A DNA stretch of 64,000 nucleotides, taken from the NCBI GenBank assembly GCA_019059635.1, contig JAGVRJ010000001.1, positions 3,348,001 to 3,412,000 on the forward strand, read 5' to 3'. Below the pieces are notes generated by a model. The model saw only the letters and a program-made list of their open reading frames with translations. It did no database searches and was not told where the DNA came from. Each line of letters begins with the position of its first letter. Position 1 is the first letter of the stretch. Below, piece by piece: positions 57,119 through 64,000 of this stretch. The translations under genes were made by a program, and so were the position numbers. This stretch comes from Proales similis. Taxonomy: Eukaryota; Rotifera; Eurotatoria; Ploima; Proalidae.

Positions 57119-58243
57119 TCTAATGGGAAATCTTTCGATTAAGCGATAGAAAAGCCAAATTAAATGAACAAGATTTTTGAAGTGGTTTTCTGGCGTCAGG
57201 TGAACAAGCAAGCACTAGCGTCGAGAATTTAAACTTGGCTCTTCGAAAGCAGTCAAGCGTTCAAAAAAGCGTTTGCTCCTTCAAATTTTCTGACGTAGAA
57301 ATTTCACTCACACCAACAAGTTATTTTGCGAATTTTCAACTTGTGTTCTATTCTTAGCCACAATATCTTCCATGAGCATCTTCTCACTCAAACTATTTGC
57401 CATTATTCAAGTTCTTGGCCGCCGCGGCAAGTTCCTGCGTGCTTGAAAGAAACTCGTCTCGAATGATTCGCTTGGTTAGACGCTTCGATCTAACTTGTTG
57501 TTTATCTATTTTGATCGATCTCAGGTGAGGCACGCAAACAGCTGCTTCAACTAATATGCACCGATTGTTTAATGACTGGCGCATTTAAGATGATGCAAGA
57601 TCGGCACGTTTTCTCATCCGCTCTCTTCGGGCCCAATGTCTAGAACTAGACCCGCTCGGCACACCTCGTCATTATTTATTTGTTTTTTTTTAATTTTACC
57701 CTTCCAAGCTCGTTCGGGTGTGTCAAGCTTCCAAATTGTTTGCATGCGTATCTTCAGCATGGCTTGAGTTAGATAACCAACACCAATTTATACACCTACT
57801 TGCTTAGGCAAAACGCATCAATCTTTATCTTTTCGATCTAGATCTTCTAGTGCAAGGAGCAAGCTCGTGGCCCGACCGCGCTTTCTTGAACGATCAATCA
57901 ACGATCAAAATTCTGAATGATTCCCTTTCCTTGTCTATCGACGAAATTTTCTCATTTCAACCAGTTTTAGTTCCTCTGCCAATTGGACCGGAACCTTTTT
58001 TCTTTGAAATGATTTCCTGCAATTTGATCTGATCCAATCTTGAGTCGTGATATAAACTGACTTAGATGAAAAGCTTCCGAGTCGATTCATTCCAAAGCGG
58101 AGAGTGTCAGACAAAATATTCTCGTCGTTCGCGGTTTGTATCTGTTGGCATGGTTACGGGGCGTCTCGTTCTAAAAATCGAAACAGAGCGTGAAAAATAA
58201 TTAGTTCGGGTTTGATCGAATTTTTAAGGCTTATCTTATCTGA
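57119..58243. other. divergent spacer upstream of SLC4 copy 2 and the W-K-P gene
   Basis: This stretch is mostly noncoding. A minus-strand frame at 57393-57584 starts with ATG and ends with a helical EFLSSTQELAAAAKNLNNGK. It has no recognised similarity and I do not call it a gene. Confidence 0.5.
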
Positions 58244-60478
58244 ATGTCGTTCGCCGATTATTCACACGCCAACGATTTTCTCGACAGCAAAATCGAACGG
58301 CTAAAGCAGTGCAATCGTGATATACTCCAACTATGCGATCATCTCGATCAGCTCGACGAGACAAGGTCTTATCTAAACGGTCATAATTCATCATTCTCAG
58401 AATGTGACATTTCGATCAACGACGCAACATATATCGAGTCGCCCAGCGAGTACGAGTTTGAGTTTGTCCAAGAACGTAGAAATTCACGAGTAAGAACTGC
58501 GCCACCTCCACGGCCACCACCCGAACCAAGAAGAGCCAAGGTTCAGTATTCGTATAGAATTCCTATCGGTTATATGATTCCTCAACACCAGCAACCGTCT
58601 CAGACAACTTGCAGTGTAGACGATATGGTCCAATCGGCTAAATGGTACGGCCAGCATTTTGGGCCAACTCGATCAAATACTCCTCAAAACGGCCCGTCAC
58701 GATCCAGGCAGAGAGCCAAAGCAGCCCCTGCTGTTTCAAGTTCGGCGAATGTATCAAGTCATTCGAAGCCAAATGCCTCACGTCCCTCCACTCCAGCTCG
58801 AGCTATGAGCAGATCAAGATCAGTTGAACCCATAAACTCAAACAGTGGACCTCAGTGGAGATACGCAGGAAAATATCGGCCAGATCCACCTCAGTTTACA
58901 AGTTCTGTCGAATTTAAAGCAAACAGTAGATCTCGACACAGAGCTGATCGCAGCCGCTCGAGAGAGCGGCCAGACTGGAGACCGTGGTCTAGCACGTCGA
59001 ACGATGATGCATTCTTTTACCGAGAAAAAGACATGCCCAACCTGAAGAGGTCCAAATCAAACAGCTCGAGTCGGCCGAATTTAGAAAAAGGTTGGAGGCC
59101 AGTGTACAAAGTAAAGCCAGATGCGCCAGTGTTTCTTAAAAATCCGAGCGAATCGAAGGTTGAGAAAAAGCCGCCCAGGGCATCTAGTGTAAACAAAAAG
59201 GAAAAAACTTGGAAGCCAAGCAGTGCAAAAATTCAGCCAAATTTGAAAGTCTATGAAGCGAATAGAGCGAGAGAAGGCGAAGCGAAAACCAATGTCAAAA
59301 AGCCAGAGACTAGAAATGTTGGGAAGGGCTGGAAGCCATCGGGAAAAGTCGAGTCTGACTTGAAAGTTTACTCACGAGTTGAGCTGCCACCGAAAAAAGA
59401 GCCGAGCAGAGAGAGCGTCAATCCTAAATTTGGACATAGAGCGTGGAAGCCGAGCGGTAAAGTGGTCGCAACTAAACCTCCTGTGCCTGTAACAAAGAAG
59501 CCGATCGTTTCTCGAACCAAGCCGAAATCAGTCGACACGGGAAAGCAAGAGAATGAAAAATTTGATTCCAATCAAGAGACATCTTTCAGACGAATGGTCA
59601 CATCTACTCCAGATCCCGAGGAGCTGGCCACAGACAGAAATGAGAAGCCGCAAGAGTCGGTGATCGAGTCGAACGACGATGAAGATCAGGCCAAGAAAAC
59701 TATCGAAGCAGAATTAGATGAATCAACAGAAAAGCCGGCAGACTTAAGCCATCAGAAAGCGGTTGACGATGAGCTTTCGGATTTGGAAAAAACTGTTAGA
59801 GAAGACGAGGCAGATTCGGACGAAGAAAACAACCGCCAGCCGGTCGAGGTTGAAGATTCAGAAGAGGCTGAGGTGAAAGTGAAAGAAAATGAAGAGGCAG
59901 TGAATAGCCAACACAGCGAGGAAGATGACTATGAAGAGCTGGAAGAGAACGGAATAAATCAAGAAATACGAGTGAAGAGCGAGAGCAGCTCTGAAAAGCC
60001 GGCGCCCAAAGAGGAAGAGGACGAAGATTTTGAAGTTGATGATGATGATGATGACCACGAGGGTGATGAGAGGAAAACAAAGGCAGATGAAGCCGATTTT
60101 GACAATGATCCAATTCCCAGACCTGAGCAGAATATATTCAAACGAGAAGACTCGACCGATACTCAACAATCTGTGCCAGATAGGAAGGCTCAAGTAAAGC
60201 AGGCGAGCACAATTGAAGAAAAAGAGGATGAGAACGAAGAAGAGCAGCAGCCGCCAGGATTGAACGATTCTCAGCCTCAGGGAAACAATCCGTTGGAAGA
60301 TTTCTTCAAGTCGCCTTCAGCTAACAATCCGGAGTCGGATATTAAAGAGCCCAAAGAACAAAGCCAGTCAAAGGAGAACAGCCAGCCTAATCAGAAGAAT
60401 GGAGCAGAACAAGACAGTGACGATGATGTTCAGATTCAAGCATGGAAAAATAAGGATGATGATGATGACGATTACTGA
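58244..60478 (+). CDS. disordered protein with about 40-residue W-K-P repeats and acidic tail, unknown
   Basis: This single-exon frame of 744 residues starts at an ATG (M-S-F-A-D-Y). The N-terminal 45 residues are predicted coiled coil (FLDSKIERLKQCNRDILQLC). Then come a poly-Pro segment (APPPRPPPEP, about residue 86) and an Arg/Ser-rich region. A degenerate repeat follows, centred on Trp at about residues 205, 284, 323, 363 and 401. The consensus is G-W-[KR]-P-x-x-K-[VI]-x-x-[DN]-x-[KP]-V-[YF], and the last four copies are spaced 38-40 residues apart. The C-terminal 300 residues are very acidic with Asp/Glu runs and end in D-D-D-D-D-Y. I know no family with this layout. The basic repeat half and acidic tail would suit a filament- or nucleic-acid-associated protein (speculative). 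The lack of introns contrasts with most neighbours. Confidence 0.75.
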   Translation: MSFADYSHANDFLDSKIERLKQCNRDILQLCDHLDQLDETRSYLNGHNSSFSECDISINDATYIESPSEYEFEFVQERRNSRVRTAPPPRPPPEPRRAKVQYSYRIPIGYMIPQHQQPSQTTCSVDDMVQSAKWYGQHFGPTRSNTPQNGPSRSRQRAKAAPAVSSSANVSSHSKPNASRPSTPARAMSRSRSVEPINSNSGPQWRYAGKYRPDPPQFTSSVEFKANSRSRHRADRSRSRERPDWRPWSSTSNDDAFFYREKDMPNLKRSKSNSSSRPNLEKGWRPVYKVKPDAPVFLKNPSESKVEKKPPRASSVNKKEKTWKPSSAKIQPNLKVYEANRAREGEAKTNVKKPETRNVGKGWKPSGKVESDLKVYSRVELPPKKEPSRESVNPKFGHRAWKPSGKVVATKPPVPVTKKPIVSRTKPKSVDTGKQENEKFDSNQETSFRRMVTSTPDPEELATDRNEKPQESVIESNDDEDQAKKTIEAELDESTEKPADLSHQKAVDDELSDLEKTVREDEADSDEENNRQPVEVEDSEEAEVKVKENEEAVNSQHSEEDDYEELEENGINQEIRVKSESSSEKPAPKEEEDEDFEVDDDDDDHEGDERKTKADEADFDNDPIPRPEQNIFKREDSTDTQQSVPDRKAQVKQASTIEEKEDENEEEQQPPGLNDSQPQGNNPLEDFFKSPSANNPESDIKEPKEQSQSKENSQPNQKNGAEQDSDDDVQIQAWKNKDDDDDDY

Positions 60479-60764
60479 TTATCGTCATGAGCACATGAAA
60501 CGCTTTAATTTCATTTCAAATAAACAAGAAAGATTTCTGTTCGGTTCTTTAGAAATACACAAGCGTAGACATTTATCACGATTATTTTTGTCTTGTCATA
60601 GTTGAAATCACGCATGATTATGCAAGCAGGGTTATGTAAGCAAACGGAGTAGAGTGGTCGACATACGCTACATGACAAAGCAAAGCTGCTTAAGCATTTA
60701 AATAGCAGAACGTAGAGAAAGGCAATTTAATTTAACAAAAAATAAAAGACTTAAAATTTTGAAA

Positions 60765-61478
60765 ATGAGCTTAAAACATTTGGCCCAGGGAAGCGAGATG
60801 CCTCCGCTCAAGGAAAACACCATCCGCCTCTACTCGATGGTGTTTTGCCCCTACGCCCAAAGAGCACGTCTGGTGTTGGCTGCCAAAGGAATCGAGTTCG
60901 AAACGGTGAACGTGAATTTGACCAGAAAGCCAGACTGGTTCTTGGCGCTCAATCCGGAAGGCAAAGTTCCAACTTTACAGTTGCCAGATGGCCGAGTCCT
61001 GAACGAGTCGCTTATTGTCAGCGAGTATTTGGACATGGTCTACGGAGATGAAAAGCTCAGTCCTGTGCACGATCCCTACCTAAATGCAGTGCACAAGATT
61101 CTCATTGAAAAATATTCCAAGGTGACCACGGCGTTTTACAAACTGGTCAAGACCGAGGACGAGAACGCGGTTGGCGAACTGAACTCAGCTCTTGAGACAT
61201 TCGAGAATGCGCTTCAGGAAGATTTCTTTGGCGGACAAAAGCCTGCGATGATTGACTACATGATTTGGCCCTGGTTTGAGAGATTCGATTTTTTCAAATC
61301 GATTGGCAAATTTGAGTTTGACGCCGACCGCTTTCCCAAACTCGCAGCCTATTTTGATCGAATGAAAGAGACCGAAGCGGTGAAGGCAACCATCCTATCT
61401 GTGGAAGCGTACACCAAATTTTTCACCGGCTACATGAAAGGCGAAGAGCCCGACTACGACAGTGGAATCGCCGCCTAA
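60765..61478 (+). CDS. GSTO: glutathione S-transferase omega
   Basis: This intronless gene encodes 237 residues, the usual length for the class. The start ATG is 60765 (M-S-L-K-H-L). The N-terminal thioredoxin-like domain has the omega active site FCPYAQRARL with the catalytic cysteine, then NPEGKVPTLQ and the glutathione-contacting LNESLIVSEYLD. The C-terminal helical domain has PAMIDYMIWPWFERFDFF, typical of omega GSTs. Such enzymes act as thiol transferases and dehydroascorbate or methylarsonate reductases in the cytosol. The gene converges on YJU2; the two stops are 119 bp apart. AATAAA at 61528 lies 50 bp after the stop. Confidence 0.93.
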   Translation: MSLKHLAQGSEMPPLKENTIRLYSMVFCPYAQRARLVLAAKGIEFETVNVNLTRKPDWFLALNPEGKVPTLQLPDGRVLNESLIVSEYLDMVYGDEKLSPVHDPYLNAVHKILIEKYSKVTTAFYKLVKTEDENAVGELNSALETFENALQEDFFGGQKPAMIDYMIWPWFERFDFFKSIGKFEFDADRFPKLAAYFDRMKETEAVKATILSVEAYTKFFTGYMKGEEPDYDSGIAA

Positions 61479-61527
61479 AACCAACGCCAGTCTGTGTGCG
61501 CTTTGTTTTTTTATTGGTGTTGAGTGA

Positions 61528-61533
61528 AATAAA
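61528..61533 (+). promoter_or_regulatory. poly(A) signal AATAAA of GST omega
   Basis: This canonical hexamer lies 50 bp downstream of the GST omega stop, in the short gap before the convergent YJU2 gene. Confidence 0.7.
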
Positions 61534-61597
61534 GTGAGCCAAAGTAAACAAACAAGTGCAAGATATTTCTTGTTTTATAATACAGAATCGAGCTTCA

Positions 61598-62692
61598 TTA
61601 ATCGCTGTCGTCATCATCGTCGCTATATTGCGCAAGAAGCGAGGCCAACGCTGGCTTTTCATTCGTCTGATTGGATGATGTAGCAGCAGAAGAGGAGGCT
61701 TTGGACACAGGCACGGCCGACAAGTCGGTTTTCTTTTTCACCATCGAGGCTAGACTCGACTTACTCAATCCATTGCTTTTGCTCTGATTGCTTGCCGGCA
61801 GAGAACTGGCGAGACCAGTCGATTTGGAGAAGAGAGAAGACTCTTTTTTGATCGGCGCCTCATTCGGCTCTTGTTTGAGTTTAGTTGATTCATTTGACTC
61901 GATTTTAGGCTTTTTGCTCTGAACCAGCTCGATCTGCGAAATGATCTCTTCGCCAGAAGCGGATCGTTTGCCAAATATTCGCTCAATTTCGGCCTCGTCT
62001 TCTTCTATTTGCTTTCGCTCTAGCTCTTTCTTTGCCTTATCCTCGGCCTCGAGAATCGCCATCGGATCAATGGTCGAGTTGATCGCGTTTATTTCCCTGA
62101 GATCTTCAAGCGTCTCGATGATGGTCATTTCACGCTTCGAGTCTCGCGTTCGATTTTCCAATATCTTCATCGGATTAGTCTGTTCTTCTTCTTTCAGCTG
62201 TTTGGCCTCCAACTCTGCCTGTTTCTCCGCCAGACGAATGCTCTCAAAGTTTCTGATCGCGCCGAACTCCATTTCATAGTCCTGATTCTCTGGATCTGTC
62301 TGAAAAAGGTTTCGAGTGAATAAACCCGAGTGGTTCAAGTCAACAAAATCTGCCGCTCTTACCAGAAAAGTGATCTCGGCCAAGCATTGGGTGCATTTTA
62401 TATAGAACCGATAGACTTGAATGCCTAAATAGGTCTTGCCTACGACGTCTTCCTTGCGAGCGTTGAACTTCTTGCCTCTGTAAATGTATTCGCCGCAAGT
62501 CTTGCACCTGAAATTAGATGAGCCGGTTTTAGGAAGCAGAGTGACTGCCTTCTGACCTTGTGCTTACCTCATGTTGAACGGCGCCATTAAGCGGATCGTG
62601 AATTGACGGTTTTTTTCGCGTTTTACCCGCGGCAGCTTCGTCGGATCATAGTCCGGCGGATAGTATTTGTTGAGAACTTTTCGCTCAGACAT
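61598..62692 (-). CDS. YJU2: splicing factor YJU2 (CWC16/CCDC94)
   Basis: YJU2 stabilises the branch helix in the spliceosome at the first transesterification step. The start ATG is 62692 ([17 protein letters not shown]), identical in style to other animal YJU2 proteins. The zinc-binding core is [19 protein letters not shown] with a second pair in [31 protein letters not shown], then [17 protein letters not shown] and a helical charged region follow. The C-terminus is disordered and ends in an acidic run (SDDDDDSD). Two short introns are seen: one after APFNMR (about 62,509-62,566), one after EITFL (donor GTAAGAGCGG, acceptor TTTTTCAG). The stop is TAA 61598-61600. Confidence 0.94.
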
Positions 62693-63479
62693 TCTTTCTG
62701 ATCGATTCCTATTTCACTGATTTGTGAAATTTGAGCGAAGTTACTTTGAACGTAAAATCTCTTTGATCTAGTATATTGATGCCTAATGTTCTCCAAGTGG
62801 TCGAGCAAGTTGCAAATCTAAGTATCGTTTTGTTGCAGCATCTCAAATGTCAACTAACTAGCGGGTCATTTAAACTTTCACAATTATTTTCTCATTTCGC
62901 AACTCGGCCGACAAACTTTGTTTAAACATGCGAAATCTTAATCTGCTACAAATCACAAAAGTACATATTTCAGTAGAATTCACAAGACGTCGAATTGCAA
63001 GCAAGTCTGGTTCAGCTTGTGTTCGGGCTCAAATTTAAACAAAAAGCGAAGAAAAAAATTAGAAAAGAGACGAACCTGATTAGACCAGCGGCCCTTCTCC
63101 AGTCGAATGTCGTGTTTTGGACTCAAGTCGCAATTGCGGGAGGGCGCTCGGCAAGCAAGTGAAGTTTTGCAAGATTTTGTTAATTTAAATGTGAGTTGAA
63201 GCCAGTCGGGCGTAGGTTATTATGATCGTAGTGACTGACCGCTCGTCATCATTCATGCTTTGCATCGATCACTCTTTATGTGGGGAGGAGGCAGCTTGCA
63301 TTGCAATTAACATCGTATTTGCGCGTACGAACGAGCGGTCCGTTCGCAAGCAAAGGTGAGTGGAGCGGGCCGCCAAATTAGCATTTTGTCTAGTCAACCT
63401 AAAACTGGCTTTGGTCGTCATGAATGCGTCAGATGAGAGCTACTTAATCTAAACAAGCGCTTTTCATAGGCTTTTTTTA
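62693..63479. other. divergent promoter region of YJU2 and the BIRC6-like gene
   Basis: There is no supported coding sequence except a possible short first exon of the downstream gene near 63,420 (ATGAATGCGTC), which I cannot confirm. Confidence 0.5.
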
Positions 63480-63504
63480 GACTCGGAGTGATTTGTTTGA
63501 ATCC

Positions 63505-64000
63505 ATGTATGAGATATTCGAAGCGGGCTTGCAAGGGCGAATCACTCATTTGTCGCACAACAGCGCACTCAACTGCCTTTTCGTACTGCAAGACCGCACA
63601 CGGCTCGTACTTATTGACTGTCATACAAGAAGAAAGCTACGCGAGTACCAACTGCCCCAGGAGGCGTACATTTACAATGTGAACGAAAAGTGCCTGGTGG
63701 TTGGCAAGCACACAGTATGCGGTCGAGTGGCTGGCGAAGGCGCCATTCTACTCGACACTGTATTCCAGCCGAGCATGGATCTAACCGAGCCGAGTGATTT
63801 GGAATGTAAACTGGAACTCACAATAGCCGACAGTGTAGGCCTTTACGAAGGCCTTAAGCTGGCTGAAGGCAGCGCTCAAGAAATCAACGGCCTATCCGAC
63901 CTTATCGAGTCGCTAAGGAAACAGTTAAATGCTCAAGTGGGTGGACAAAATGATGATCGCTGGCAGACAGTTATCATTCAGGGTCCTTATTCAGCCCAGT
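63505..64000 (+). CDS. BIRC6: BIRC6/BRUCE-like protein, N-terminal part (cut by window end)
   Basis: The frame is open from the acceptor TTTTTTTAG at 63480 to the window end; the first ATG is at 63505 (M-Y-E-I-F-E-A-G). The protein opens like a WD/beta-propeller blade: SHNSALNCLFVLQDRTRLVLID, then a strand-rich part (KCLVVGKHTVCGRV), GAILLDTVFQP, a hydrophobic/acidic part (ECKLELTIADS), LKLAEGSAQEINGLSDLIESL and RWQTVIIQGPYS. From family knowledge this order resembles the N-terminus of BIRC6, a giant anti-apoptotic E2/E3 ubiquitin enzyme, where ALNAIL, GILLLDTALQT and KWATVTFHLP occur at similar spacing. The BIR and UBC domains would lie outside the window, so the call rests on the first 165 residues. 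Confidence 0.6.
   Translation, partial: MYEIFEAGLQGRITHLSHNSALNCLFVLQDRTRLVLIDCHTRRKLREYQLPQEAYIYNVNEKCLVVGKHTVCGRVAGEGAILLDTVFQPSMDLTEPSDLECKLELTIADSVGLYEGLKLAEGSAQEINGLSDLIESLRKQLNAQVGGQNDDRWQTVIIQGPYSAQ

Noticed and set aside
59796-60193. His/Leu-rich and Ser-rich frames on the minus strand opposite the acidic tail
   Set aside because: They are mirror products of GAN/GAR acidic codons and have no similarity or gene structure.

Overview
The window is nuclear DNA from a bilaterian animal with a compact genome. The evidence is the gene set (Suppressor of fused, JNK, a type IV-like diacylglycerol kinase, a nuclear-receptor ligand-binding fold, SLC4 bicarbonate transporters, GST omega) and the gene structure: many short GT-AG introns of about 45-110 nt, AATAAA-type 3' ends, and no operon-like spacing. 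I cannot fix the phylum. Short introns and medium GC content would fit a small-genome lophotrochozoan, a tardigrade or a similar invertebrate. This is an inference.

Left third (1-19,800). A TONSL-like TPR gene (cut by the window start) and a complete DNA2 nuclease-helicase gene lie in tandem on the minus strand. Two tRNA genes, Asn(GTT) and Leu(AAG), sit inside one DNA2 intron. About 2.9 kb of noncoding DNA leads to a plus-strand diacylglycerol kinase. It converges on the first of two JNK-type MAP kinase genes. The JNK gene was duplicated together with the last exon of the kinase gene, and fragments of non-LTR retroelements fill the spacer. The two JNK copies have non-canonical activation loops (S-N-Y and S-P-Y instead of T-P-Y).

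Middle (19,800-42,000). A compact ACF1/BAZ1-like PHD-finger protein (+) is followed on the minus strand by an RS-rich nuclear protein, a serine-rich coiled-coil protein and a protein with several SPRY-like domains. SUFU and an LRRC61 homologue follow on the plus strand. A minus-strand protein comes next, with a nuclear-receptor ligand-binding domain, no recognisable DNA-binding domain and a series of C-x-C-x-x-C motifs.

Right third (42,000-64,000). A gene-poor stretch of about 6 kb precedes two tandem SLC4-type bicarbonate transporter genes (-). They are followed by an intronless gene for a disordered protein with a W-K-P repeat of roughly 39-40 residues (+), an intronless GST omega (+), the splicing factor YJU2 (-), and the start of a BIRC6/BRUCE-like gene (+) cut by the window end.

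The genes are ordinary single transcription units and do not form one pathway. The most unusual items are the JNK pair and its mosaic similarity, the nuclear-receptor-like protein with C-x-C-x-x-C motifs, and the W-K-P repeat protein.
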